DNA from: Anticarsia gemmatalis
Taxonomy: Eukaryota; Arthropoda; Insecta; Lepidoptera; Erebidae
Length of the DNA stretch: 64,000 nt
Assembly (NCBI RefSeq): GCF_050436995.1
Contig: NC_134747.1
Coordinates: forward strand, 2,115,501-2,179,500
Direction of reading: 5' to 3'
Shown: positions 49,561 to 60,891 of the stretch, in pieces
How positions within the stretch are numbered: the stretch's first letter is position 1
How the letters are laid out: each line of letters opens with the position of its first letter
Notes under the pieces: generated by a model
Databases searched by the model: none
Seen by the model: only the letters and a program-made list of their open reading frames with translations
Told to the model about the DNA's origin: nothing
Translations under genes and position numbers: made by a program

Positions 49561-49999
49561 AAACTATAATAATTAAAAAGAAATACTTAAGACTGAACCT
49601 TTAGATGTGTATAACTAGTTTTTAAATAAAAGTGATCTTATGTGCCTAATTACCCAGGGTATTGCGTAGTAATTGTATTGTAATATTGTTAGCTTTTTCA
49701 GTCGATAGTCTTTTCGTGATTATGTAACTAATTTTAATAGTTATAATATTAACGAGGATAGAAAAATCTTGAAAGACCGGAACGTCACATGTATCTTACA
49801 AATGTACAATAGGTAACTTAGGAATTCTTTAGGATTGACTAGTAACTCGGAAACGGGGAAAAATTACAAAGAATTGTTAAGTTATTAATACATTCTTTAT
49901 TTAGGTATATTCTGGTCCATAATATGCGTACAGGGTTTTTACAAGATCATATAAGTATGTTGATAGGAATTTCCTACCGCAATGATAATTATAAACTAA

Positions 50000-50243
50000 C
50001 TAGCTGACCCGCGCAACTTCGCTTGCAACATAAGAGAGAACGCGTCAAAATTTTCCCCGTTTTTGTAAAATTTTTTACTCGTACTCTGCTCCTATTGGTC
50101 GTAGCGTGATGATATATAGCCTAAAGCCTTCCTCGATAAATGGGCTATCTAACACTGAAAGAATTTTTCAAATCGGACCAGTAGTTCCTGACATTAGCGC
50201 GTTCAAACAAACAAACTCTTCAGCTTTATAATATTAGTATAGA
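50000..50243 (-). mobile_element. Miniature Helitron
   Basis: Minus-strand copy of the same family, ending CGCGGGTCAGCTAG at 50000. The 3' hairpin is slightly damaged. Confidence 0.8.
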
Positions 50244-50502
50244 ATATAGATTTTAAATTGTTATAAGTTAATTTCAATATTGTAGTAAAACATCTGAATA
50301 TGTGTGTATGTTTTCTTACTTTATCATTAACGAGCAGCCAGCTTTTGTCCGTCTTAAAAGTTATTTTCTAAAAAATCTAAATCTTAATGCGGAAAGCGAC
50401 TTTGTTTAAAACTACATATGTTGTAATTTATTGAATCAATACCGGCGGATTATTAACTCTTAAGACAGGTTTTTCTTTAATTACGGATTTTTTTTTCTTT
50501 AA

Positions 50503-50640
50503 CTGCACGTTTGGCGCAGTGGTTAAAGTGGTCCCCTCGCCGCAATAACCAAAGCGCCGCGTGTGGTGGGTTCGAATCCCACCCGGGACAAATCTTTGTG
50601 TGATGAGCACAAGTATTTGTTCTGAGCCTGGATGTTAATG
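50503..50640 (+). repeat. tRNA-headed SINE, variant body
   Basis: A CACGTTTGGCGCAGTGGTTA head and strong B box TGGGTTCGAATCCCACC are followed by ATGAGCACAAGTATTTGTTC then CTGAGCCTGGATG, a body unlike SINE-A. Confidence 0.7.
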
Positions 50641-50966
50641 TATCTATATAAGTATGTATTTAGAAGTATATAAGTATGTTTATCAGTTATTTGGTTACCA
50701 TAGTAAAAGCTCTGCTTAGTTTGGAATCAAATGACCGTGTGTGACTTGTCCAATGATATTTATTTATTATTATTTATTACTAAATGTCATCAAACCTTGG
50801 CTATAATCTCTTCTTATATTTTAATTGATCTTTGTGAAACGTACTTGTACTGGGTGATAACGCTTTTACGGGAACGGATTTCTTTGAAAATTTGCATGGA
50901 TGTAAGCCTTACGCCATAGTTAGTAAGTAGTAATAAAACAGCATAAAAAATTAACTTCATTTTTCA

Positions 50967-51246
50967 TCTATACTAATATTATAAAGCTAAAGAGTTTGTT
51001 TGTTTGTTTGATTGTTTGTATGTTTGTTTTTTTGAACACGCTAATCTCAAGAACTACTAGTCCGATTAAAAAAAATATTTCAGTATTAGAAAGTTCATTT
51101 ATCGAGGAAAGCTATAGGCTATATATCAAGGCGCTACGACCAATAGGAGCAGGGTTCAATTTTTACAAGAAAGTTTTACAAAAACGGAGAAAATTTTGAA
51201 CCATTCTCTCTTATGTGACACAAAAGAAGTTGCGCGGGTCAGCTAG
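50967..51246 (+). mobile_element. Miniature Helitron
   Basis: Plus-strand copy with the TCTATACTAATATTATAAAGC start, an expanded TTTG tract and a GTTGCGCGGGTCAGCTAG end. The hairpin loop is mutated. Confidence 0.8.
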
Positions 51247-52835
51247 TATAACTTATTTGGCCAAACAGTAGCGCATTACAAATCTATACCAACTTACCCT
51301 CCAAACTTCGTAGATATCTACTAAGTAACTACAAAAAAAACCGGATAACATCTTTAACTAAGTTCCAATTAGTTTCAAAGAAAGCTAATAAATAACTAAT
51401 TCTAAATACTAATAAATAAATAGTATGACTATTTTATTGAACATATCTGTCATACTTGCATGTAATTAAAAACGGGTTTTTAATTAATGATGAACTTTGA
51501 AATAGTTAAACGAAACAGAAGGTTTTTATATATTTTAAATAGACTGGTGTGACTAGTTTACTGTAAGTAAGTTTTTGCTGCTGCAGTACTATAATTGTTC
51601 AGTTTCAGGCTGTTTTGAAAGACATTCTGTAAAAACTCATTTGTAGTATTATACATGACTGTTGACTACGGGCCTCGGGTTCGATTCCCTAGTCGTAAAA
51701 AGTGCTATTAAGCTTCTTTGTAATTTATATATTCCTTTAAGAAAGTTTCTTAATGATAGCACGCAGTATCGTGTAATATTATGTAGATGATGTGTATTTA
51801 GAGAAAAGTCTGCAAAAAAAAGCTCATTAAGTTTTTTAGTTTTTCAAATCTTGTTATTGTATTACAGGGATTTTATCGGAAATATTTGACTTTTATAAAT
51901 ACGTGCAGTTCTTATACAGTTTTATGTTTTTTATTTACCGCACGTGTTAAAGAAATATATTTAATAATATTTTTGGTTAACAATGGTTTTCAAATTACAA
52001 TTAAGTCATAGTTTTAATGTTGCCCTTAAAAAGAACCAGTAAAGTAAATATATAACTAACTAATAACTTTATGTCGATAACCGGAATCAAAACCTGTTTT
52101 ATTTATCTACTTAACTATTAGTACATTATAACTAAACGAGGTTAAAAATAAACTACTTAGTAACAAATATTAATTTTAACCTTCATTCTATAATTAGAAA
52201 CAAAACAGACACTCGGAGATTAATTAATAATTCATTGTACTAGTTGAAGCACGCGACTTTACTCACAAAAAACTAACTTTACATCGCTTTTAAAATTTGC
52301 ATCTAAGTCGGTGTAAATTTAACCTAAAGAAACGAACTTACTTAAGCGTTAGTTAGTTAAGTTCGTTTGATAAGTTTGGTCGTATATGCGTATTATTCAA
52401 TACTTATTATTTTAGTTGAGACATGTTTTTTATGGATTTATTATTTTGTTATTTAAATAGAAATGGAAGTGTCTGTAAAACTTTTTGCAACGTTTCGTGC
52501 GTTAACTTTAAAACATGAATACTAAAGTATTGATATCAACAAACGCGTCTTCAAACAATTAGTTTGAAGGCGGATTACTATATGATTAATTTTATTTAGT
52601 AAAAGTTATACAGGTAGGACGTTTATCCGTTTTTTGTAATAGGACGTTAACGAGTTATATATTATAAGTACTTTAAAACCAAAATAAATGATTAACTGTT
52701 AGTTAATACAAATACATAATATTTTTTGTTTTGTACTCTTGAAACAGAGTTCGTTAAACGTTTATCAATAAAATTAATATACTCTGATTGTTTACTTATC
52801 ATTAACGAAGATAACTTGAACTCTAATTATTGTGG
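51247..52835. other. Gene-free AT-rich stretch (presumed intron 1)
   Basis: Nothing coding. A tRNA B box scrap (GGTTCGATTCCC) at 51678 and an 11-bp inverted repeat AAACGAACTTA near 52330. Confidence 0.4.
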
Positions 52836-52839
52836 TGAG

Positions 52840-52930
52840 TGGCTGATAACGTGACGGATCACGTTGGGGTGGCCGCGGGGAAAAATAGCGGGAGGTGGGG
52901 TGAAATACCCGTAATTATTTCACCCCACGT
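52840..52930. promoter_or_regulatory. GC-rich intronic island with two inverted repeats
   Basis: About 0.8 kb downstream of the exon-1 donor, a short GC-rich island contains AACGTG-(6 bp)-CACGTT at 52848-52865 and a perfect 12-bp inverted repeat, GTGGGGTGAAAT at 52895-52906 with its complement at 52917-52928 (10-bp loop). A TGATAA motif overlaps the first. A paired-site regulatory element is possible; nothing here is coding. Confidence 0.3.
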
Positions 52931-53696
52931 TAAATATTTTTGGAATGTAAAAAAAAAAAAAATAAAGTTCGATTCTTTTAAGTTCGTACTTTTTTCTGTC
53001 TTCTTAAAACTTCCGAAATAAAATTAGTTTATAAAACAATCAGTTAAATTTTAATAAATAAATAGTAGTTCTATTTATTTATCATATAACTAAATACATA
53101 TTTTAAATGTCCCGCGTAATCATCTCAGTTGCTTATCCGGCCACTAAATAAATATAGGTTGTCACTAAGTTAAAAAAAAGTGATATCTACAAAGTACCAA
53201 ACTGGCACCAATCATCATGATATCACCGAGTGTCAATGTTCGGTACCGAAAAGTACCTAAATATTTAAGTGGATGTGATAAATAAGTTATAATAGATAGT
53301 TAAAATGTTTTTTAATCAACTTTTTGTGAATTAAATTATTAATTTGAAGAAGTTAAGTTCGTAAACTTTTATAAAGGTTGATTTTTAAATATTATAACTA
53401 ATAATCAACTTAATATAAGTATATATTATAGTTAAGAAAATAATTAATATGTATTGTAAAAAATGCGGCACTATAAAAAGTAAGTTATCTTATAGTTAAA
53501 AAACTTTGTTAATCTCAACCAAAGTTAATTTTAACGGAAAAGTTTTCCTACTTAATCAAAACTTAAATCTAAATAAACAAAAGCTAAAAAAATAAAAACA
53601 CAAAACTAACAAAACTTTGTTCAACTGCAAAACTGACAAAAAAGTCGGAAAACTCAAAAAACATAAGTCCACAAAAAGTCGGTGCAACGAACTTAC

Positions 53697-53736
53697 GTTT
53701 CAGCGGTTTGGGGTTGCTCTGCTTCCGTCGAGACAT
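53697..53736 (-). CDS. ush: First coding exon of a FOG/u-shaped-type zinc-finger cofactor (partial gene)
   Basis: Read on the minus strand, ATG at 53736 opens thirteen codons, MSRRKQSNPKPLK, plus one base (C), followed directly by a GTAAGT donor (53691-53696). The spliced next codon would be CGN, giving KR. Known family: the N-terminal S-R-R-K-Q motif binds RBBP4 and recruits the NuRD repressor complex in FOG, SALL and BCL11 zinc-finger proteins. FOG proteins continue SNP-x(3)-KR, which this peptide matches better than the SALL or BCL11 continuations. In flies u-shaped is a GATA-factor cofactor acting in blood, heart and bristle development. In that family the motif sits on its own short first exon, as here. 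No downstream exon (lower coordinates) is visible, so the first intron would exceed 53 kb. The base before ATG-3 is G, an acceptable context. The motif call is firm; the exact paralogue is inferred and could be another MSRRKQ protein. Confidence 0.68.
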
Positions 53737-53739
53737 GAC

Positions 53740-53769
53740 CTAGCACGGGGCTCCAGCAATTCCCAACAT
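53740..53769 (-). other. Short upstream ORF just before the MSRRKQ start
   Basis: Minus-strand ATG at 53769 opens MLGIAGAPC and stops at TAG (53742-53740). It is in the same frame as the MSRRKQ ATG and ends one codon before it. If the 5' UTR includes this stretch, ribosomes reading it would terminate three bases before the main start, a layout compatible with translational control by reinitiation or leaky scanning. Whether it is transcribed is inferred. Confidence 0.4.
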
Positions 53770-54010
53770 GACACACACAAGCACTAAACACGATACGAAT
53801 ATGTTTTTATTTCACACGCGACGTGCCTCGTCAAACGTCGAAGCGCGACTGGCGTGGAGGCGTACTTTTCTTCCACGACCGACCGCCGGCTACGAAGGTG
53901 CCAATTCGCGAGTCTCACCGAGGGCTGGCTCAAGCCCCGCCTACTATACCCCCCTCTCCCCGCTACTCGCCCCCTCCCCGCCCCTCCGTAGCGCGTAGCT
54001 CGTAGCGCCG
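53770..54010 (-). promoter_or_regulatory. GC-rich promoter / 5' UTR island of the MSRRKQ gene
   Basis: This is the most GC- and CpG-rich stretch around the exon, in otherwise AT-rich DNA. On the minus strand it holds GC-box-like runs: three G4-5 runs separated by single bases (53970-53984), then two more G runs (53949-53961), forming a relaxed G-quadruplex candidate. A weak TATA-like TATAGTA lies at 53942-53948. It sits immediately 5' of the first coding exon. No start site can be fixed by eye. Promoter function is inferred from position and composition. Confidence 0.5.
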
Positions 54011-54654
54011 TAGACCGTGTTTTATTAGAACTTTTTTTAGTTTGGATTAGATTATTTTAATGTGTTTAGGTTTTGAATAAAAATTGTTGGAGATGTTTTT
54101 TGTTGATTCAGTTTTGATGCTGTCTAGGTAATATTGCCTATAAATATTGTAATAAAGTCTAAAGTTGATGGAAAGAGTCCACAAGATAAAAAGTTAATTT
54201 CTTAATTTAATCAAATTTATTTCTGTTAATAAGGTTAAATTATGTTTATTATTTTAAGTTAAATTGACCCGTACTCTTACCTCAATAAAGTTTTGGTACT
54301 TTAGAAAGTACTCCAAAATTATCAGTTAAATTACTGGGAGTATAATCTGATGGATGAAGTGGCAGAAAAAATATAAATAAATAGTTTATCGACATTCTAA
54401 TTGTTTAGTCCAAAACTAAGATAAACTCGGTCGTAAATGTCGCATATTAGCTTAATTCCGATTGAAACATTAAAATAATATAATTATACATTACAAAGAT
54501 TATTACACTTTAATTCCAAAAAGATACTAATGTAGGCACAGATTTATACAGCTATCCGGCTGAAACTGCAAAACTTGCTGGATTACTAACAATAAGCCTG
54601 CCGAAGTGCTGAATCACAAAATATTACAAAACCGTGTATGTATACGATAAACAT

Positions 54655-54800
54655 AACTGTTAAACTTTCGCGTTGCATTTTTATTATAATATATTATTGG
54701 ATATTAATTAATTACCGCGAACACTCAATCAGCCTACTACCACAGCCAATGCAACCTGCACCGAAACGTCAGGTATTTTAAGGCAAAGTTTACTATAAAC
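54655..54800 (-). repeat. Second copy of the CGAAACGTCAGG repeat
   Basis: ATGCAACCTGCACCGAAACG then TCAGGTATTTTAAGG is the inverted equivalent of the 13.55-kb core. The arms have decayed. Confidence 0.6.
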
Positions 54801-55886
54801 TCAAGAAATACTGAGTTGGCACTCCACCAATAGATAGAATATAGAAAGTAAAAAGATTTTGAATTCTTTATGGTCCTGAAGAAAACAATATTTATTTACA
54901 AAATAATTGCAGTTAATTGTAGACGTCCAAAATAATTATAATCGGATTCCAAAGTCGGGCAGAAAAATATCGTATTTGTTAATCATAAAAAATGCAGCTT
55001 AAGCTATCTCCCGAAGGGGCTCTACAATTTCGCTTACAGTGCAGTCAATCACGCTGGCCGACTTTATAACAATATTAATAAAATAATTATAAAAAAACTT
55101 AGTTATTTAAACCATCATTGCTTTTTACTTTTTAAAATGGACAATTATCGGATTGTTATTAAGACCATAAATAAACTATACTTATATATATAGATAAACT
55201 TGTTTGAGATGCAGACGACTGACACAACACAATTTAGAACAGCTATAGACCAGCTTCGCAACTACAAACCCACTGCAAATAAGTTCACAGGCAGTATAAT
55301 CTGAAATTAATGGAAACTCTTAGCATGCGCTAATACACCTATCACCCTGCACTAATCTCGTAAATCTCTTGATTTTTTTACTTCCTTGCAGCGGCTGACG
55401 GCTTGTGTTCTGATATAAATACATTTAATCTATGTATACTAGAGATGATTTGCGAAAATATATGAAAACAAAGAAAAGAGTTCAACGAGCAGATTGTAAA
55501 AATAAATAACTTGAAGTCGAAATTCCGAATGCAAATGAAAAAATCTTTACTTAATATTATACCTGATTGATATAAGGTTCAATTTCCCACATAGAAATCT
55601 ATATAACTCGATACTCTAACACGTGGTAAAGTTATTATAGTCAAACAATCTAGTAAAGAGTCTTCTATGCAAGCTTCGCAGCCGGCGAAAGTACAGAAAG
55701 TTCAGAATTTATAACATCAGTAACAATATTTGATATAAGATTTATTTTAAAATTACCGCGGATTCTTAATTAAAATCCACATAAACTGTGATACTAAGGC
55801 TCTCTACTAAGTCGAACTATAACCTGTTCACCCTACGAAACTTATCTTCATAATACCTTTGTGGGTTAACCTTATTATATAAGGAA

Positions 55887-56137
55887 CTAGCTGACCCGCG
55901 CAACTTCGCTTGCGTCCAATTAAGAGAGAATGGGTGAATTTTTTCCCCGTTTTTGTAACATTAATTACTCTGCTCCTTTTGGTCGTAGCGTAATGATATA
56001 TAGCCTATGTCCTTTCTCGGGTATCAAAATATCTCCATACCAAATTTCATGCAAATTGGTTCAGTAGTTTAGGCGTGATTGAGAAGCAGACAGACAGACA
56101 GACAGAGTTACTTTCGCATTTATAATATTAGTATGGA
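55887..56137 (-). mobile_element. Chimeric miniature Helitron
   Basis: The 3' half (55887-56010) is the GGGTCAGCTAG family. The 5' part (to 56137) instead reads TCCATACTAATATTATAAAT then GCGAAAGTAACTCTGTCTGTC, the start of a second Helitron-like family. The junction lies near 56015-56030. Confidence 0.7.
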
Positions 56138-56724
56138 TTATGGGAATAAATCAAAATATCCGAAAGCAACTTTTTGTGGGTTGACATTTAGCAAAAAAGT
56201 TTTAAGTCTGAAAAAAACCGTTAAATATAGGTTTCTTTTAACAAATTAATTAAAAACTGTTAACGGATCAAGCCGCCATTTTCTCCAAATGTAGTCTGTG
56301 TGATACATTATAGTTTATCAGCGCCCACTTCTAATTAGTAGCATTTCAAACTAAAGTCAACAATTACAAGTAAAAATATGTAACTATAATCAAGGAGTCC
56401 CTTTCTCTAACTCCGGTGGCCCAACGGTCATACTCGTGACTGCCAGTCATGAAGACCTCGGAGGAACTTCATTTATAACTTAGTATACAATTAGTAACAA
56501 TATTCTGTTCCATCTTTGAAGGAACAATTAACTAAAGACTGTGCAATATTTAGAAAACGTCATTATTTAGTAATAAATCACTTAAAGTATGTAGGTACTT
56601 AGAGGCTGATTGATTAATTGTATTTGAATTGAAATTCAGAAATGATGATTACTTGTTCCACTGGCAAAATAAAACATCGTTATCCTTGCCAACTCTTCTC
56701 GTTGCCCGTAGCTTCCGAACTGGC

Positions 56725-56956
56725 GGTAATTTGACTATGTATCGTTGACTATCATAAGTGTTAGCATTCGATAAAATTAATAAATGATTTGATTTTAATT
56801 TACGATTTTGATGCAAACTTGCATGCCTGAAAGTTCTTAAGAACAGTTCTTGAAGGTATCACAACCCGCATTTGGCTAGCGTGGTGGACTCAAGGCCTAA
56901 ACCTCACTTCGGGACCGGTGACCCTTGCCCAGCAGTGGGACATTAATACGTAAAAT
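56725..56956 (+). repeat. GATTTT-tailed retroposon end joined to SINE-B 3' part
   Basis: 56725-56815 has GACTATCATAAGTG and an ATTTGATTTTAATTTACGAT tail; the same end occurs at 22350-22436. It is followed by a SINE-B 3' part (GCAAACTTGCATGCCTGAAA to GCAGTGGGACATTAA). Confidence 0.65.
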
Positions 56957-57052
56957 TCATATTTTTATTTGCATTCAACATCAGTTCATTTTCATTCATT
57001 CAAACACTCGGCGACTCGTGTGACTTTGCGTCCACCTTATAAATTGACTTAG

Positions 57053-57185
57053 CTGTCTCTGTGGTGTGGTCAATAATGTATGCAACTGCCGCGCAAGAGG
57101 TCTCGTGTTCGAATTCTGAATCGGACAAAAAAGTCTTCTCTCGTTTTTCTGTTAAAAATTGTCAGCGATTGCCGGAGTTAGATAA
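57053..57185 (+). repeat. SINE-C 5' part
   Basis: CTGTCTCTGTGGTGTGGTCA head, GTGTTCGAATTCTG B box and a CCGGAGTTAGATAATT body remnant. It passes directly into a 5S-like SINE end. Confidence 0.6.
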
Positions 57186-57345
57186 TTAAGATTGTGAAGC
57201 TCCGTGGTTCGGAGAGCACGTAAAGCCATATGTCCTGCGTGTAATCTCTCACTAGCCGTGTCGGTTTAGCCGTACCACCAAGCTATGAGAGTAAGGTAAT
57301 AGAGAGTGTGTATATTGTGGACACACTCTCTATTCTTCTAAGTGT
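57186..57345 (+). repeat. SINE-D-like 3' part with hairpin
   Basis: CTCCGTGGTTCGGAGAGCAC then GTAAAGCC continues to CAAGCTATGAGAGTAAGG. A perfect 14-bp inverted repeat (57298-57311 and 57321-57334, 9-nt loop) closes it. Confidence 0.5.
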
Positions 57346-59199
57346 CCACTATAAACTAAACAGTTGGCTGATTTTAATTAAACTGGCCGCTCTCTAGACG
57401 AATTTCGGCCAGGAAGACATTATAAATGACAGTATCAAATACTTAAAGGTAATAATTATTATTTCAACCAAGCTTTTGTTTCAATACAAAAGTAGTTTAA
57501 CAAATATTATTATTTACGAAACTGAAATTGAACTTGAAATCACACTAAAGTTAAAGAGTGGACTATATCAAAGGCGCGGCCGCGAGCAAACAACTATGTT
57601 ACTGTTAGGGTGATTTTCGAAGGCCATGAATAAGTGTCGGATACCATATCCAATGAATAATAAGAAATAATGCTTTAATGCTTTATGATTTGCGTGATAT
57701 CATATAATATGTATTAATTAAGAAGTGGCTAATAGAAACGCATCCATATTAATGAAACTTTTTAAAGTTCTTTCATTCGTTTTGTATAAGGTATAGCAGT
57801 AAGATACATCCATGATCATAGCTTTTTAATTATAACCTTAGTAATAAGTAATTTGGCGATTGGGAGTATAATATCGTAGTACCCATTTCAATACCATTGC
57901 TTGAATGCTTAACTTCGCAACATCGAAAAACTTCTTTATAGACAAATGCAAACCTAACCTAAATTACGGGCAACACATAACTCTTTCAGGCACAATTATT
58001 TTATGCCACTGAATCATAAATTATTAAATATAAATAATTATTATGATGTTAAAGAAATTATGCAAGACTTTGGTGTGCTCAAGCCAAGGCTCATTATAAC
58101 TCTACGGTTCAACTTCGCAACCGATTATATGATTTAAGTAGCTGAGACAGCTGAGGATCCAAGACCAGGTTCACTTTGCGTCAAAAATCAACCCATATGA
58201 AGCTAAAATACAGGCTAAAATAGAGTCAGCTTTTAATGTTCATATGCGTTATGCAACGCGAAAGTCTAAAACGTATGAAAGAGACAAGTCAAGCTAAGCA
58301 ATGTTGTTACGGCCAACTAAAAGAGATCTTAATTGTAATGCAATTTAAAGGTAACGTTACCCTTGTTGTTTCCCGACGATTCGGCCATGTTACTGGCGTT
58401 GGTCTCGCAGTGGCTTGCTTTCCTTCAAACGCGGGTGTATACTTTATATTTCTGCCCTCACTAGATATTCGAAGACAAGTGGTGAGCCTAGTGCCATTTA
58501 CCCGTTGCCAAACTTCGGGCTCTAGAGAGAAATAATCTGATATAGGTACATTTGAATCGAATCCGACACCTCATGAATAGCAATCGGATCCATTACCAAC
58601 AGACGCGGTCTACTAACGACTAATAATAATTTTCTGCAATTTATCTGTAAAAACATCACAAATAAATTGCAAAATTATTATTGGCTTAAAAAGGTACTTA
58701 CTTATCTGGTTTATTCGTCGAAATTAGTTTTTTTTAACACTTTACACATACATAGAATTAAATCTCTTAAAAGAATTCCGCCTCGGTTCGTGTTCCGCTC
58801 ATGCTCGGGTCCTCTAGGAAAGACCCACCTTTATGCTTTCAATGCAGAATACCTACTATTAAATACATTTTAATACGACTTTGTAATTGTTATAAAGTCT
58901 CGGTAAAGAGAGCCTATTGCCTTAACCTTCATGCGAGCGGAGCTGCAAGCACTCGGGGTTACAAATCTTATGCATTGAGGATTCAATTTCCAAGTCGAGA
59001 AAGGCTGTATAAACATTATTATTTCTTGTAACTCCTACAAAATTAAAATAGGTATTTACCCTAAATTAACTATTTAACCTATATTTAATATAATTATTCC
59101 AACCCCATGCCAACAGCAACTACTGTTGTTCTTTTTGTAGGAAGTAATAATTTCTACTATACGGTTCTTGATCAACAGGAGCATCGCACATTTTCCGTT

Positions 59200-59960
59200 A
59201 AGTAGCGCCATCTATGACCAGTTTTCTTAAACTAAAGCTTAGCACTTAAAATGTAAAATCGAGATGTAAGATATTTCTGCTAGTCTACACCTGTCTATTA
59301 CGGTATTATTATTATAAAAATTATTATTTTTGTAATTGTCATATTTAGATATTACAGTATGATTAAATTTCATCATGATCTACTGCTGCAATAACAAAGA
59401 CAACGTTGAAAATTAATTATTATGGTATATTAGTACAGGAGAATAATCAATAGCCATAGCCCATATTCTATCTGCCTGCTATGCACCTACCACCTTCAAA
59501 TATCAAAGACGCCTTACGTATTTCATTTACTTTATTTCAACATGAAATCGAACCCAAGACCATCGGTACATTCAAAAAGGACCGTGGCCATCAACTTAAT
59601 TATTGCACCATGTTCTTACACTATTATTAATCTTTTGTTATAGCCACGCTAATACTTTGAGCTTTTCAAAGCTTAGTGACATAAAATTATAAAAACAAAC
59701 TAATACAATACCTACTCTTTAGTTTCAGGCCAAAGATACTTTCATGAAAATTAAACACATTTAATGCAAGGCCCGCTATCTATCGGTTCATTCTGAAAAA
59801 ATACGTTTTGCGGATAGCGCTATCTATGTAAATATTTTGAATTAAATATGTAACCAGTGCGGAAGAGCGACATCTATTGAAAATATTAGGTAGCAGATAC
59901 GGTGTCAAGATAGTACATGCTAACATATTTACGATGGAACCTCACAGATGGCGCTGTATT
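59200..59960. promoter_or_regulatory. CTCF-like AGATGGCGC motifs
   Basis: AGCGCCATCT (59204), AGCGCTATCT (59816), AGCGACATCT (59865) and AGATGGCGCT (59946) match or nearly match the insect CTCF core. Isolated similar motifs occur at 10.6, 30.9 and 33.5 kb. Boundary function is inferred. Confidence 0.3.
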
Positions 59961-60741
59961 CACACAATGATAATGACTTAACTCGATAGATGTCATTAAG
60001 TGTACATTGTTTGTCGCATTTATAAATATACAATGTCTACTGGCTAACCGGTTTCCGTTAAAAAACAGCTGACACAACATAATATTATCGGTTTTTCATA
60101 ACTCTGTGACCATCTGACTTGCGCAGTTAACGGTAAAATACATTAGGAAGTAGGTAGGTACTAGAATAATTTTCGCGCCAAATATCTTTGTGTGACTGAC
60201 TTCTACTCCTACATTATGTATTTTATTTTTGTGTATCTATGCTCGGTGAGGCTTGCTGCTGTACCTATTCGGAAACACAAAATTATTTAGCATGCGCTGT
60301 AATAGGTATAATATTTGCCGTAAGTTCGATCGTCTTGAGGCAGGTTAATGACCGTATTTTATTTAAAACCTCGCTAATTATTCTTTGTAAAGTCATTGAT
60401 CAGAAACTTTATGAAAAATTTAATTTAATATCCCATTACATATTTATTTACTTAGTTACTTATATAGCTTTTCCATGTACGTATGTCGTCACGACTGCAT
60501 AACATTGTTATCTCAAAATTACCAACTATAGTTATAAAACAACGCATGGTTTCCTGTTTTGCATGTGTCACAATAGATTACAATGTGTGCAAACACTGTA
60601 TGATTAAAATAACCACAACGAGTTGTTACATGTGTTTTACACACTGGTACTTCCCTGGCCGCAGAGATAAATAAAATATATATAAAATTATATGAGAGAA
60701 AATAAAATACACATAAATATTGCACCTTATTTGCAATTGCA

Positions 60742-60891
60742 ATGGCCTTTTGGCCAGTTGGCCAGTTTGGGAAGTGGTTTTCCCACCTTGGGAAACCCGG
60801 GATTGTTAAAATGCTCGAGGATGGAAATCTGACCCTCCGCTGTTGTTACAGATCTCCGTGGTTGCAGTTTAAGTATCCGGGTGATCCTCAG
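60742..60891 (+). CDS. Possible coding exon, strand uncertain
   Basis: This segment is much more GC-rich than its surroundings. ATG at 60742 gives 50 open codons (MAFWPVGQFGKWFSHLGKPG...) ending exactly at a CAG/GTAAGT donor. A strong acceptor at 61058 would join AFL and a stop, giving 53 residues. The opposite strand is open over the same codons in the same register (…QISILEHFNNPGFPKVGKPL…, ending GHCNCK and TAA at 60727), and looks at least as protein-like, with proline-lysine repeats PKVGKPLPK. Either a small gene, a gene 3' end on the minus strand, or an unrecognised repeat. Function unknown. Confidence 0.3.

Larger units (their letters stand above)
54011..59195. other. Upstream flank of the MSRRKQ gene
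   Basis: AT-rich with the listed repeats. A repeat-like tract at 55230-55400 (CACTGCAAATAAGTTCACAG then GCAG) and a GC-richer tract at 58280-58530, whose 99-codon frame shows no family, probably a retroposon remnant. Confidence 0.4.

Noticed and set aside
50515..50590. tRNA-like B box GGGTTCGAATCCCACC
   Set aside because: Strong B box but no matching acceptor and anticodon arms; SINE head.
58236..58535. 99-codon frame with GC-richer content
   Set aside because: Both strands resemble dispersed repeat sequence and there is no domain; probably retroposon debris.
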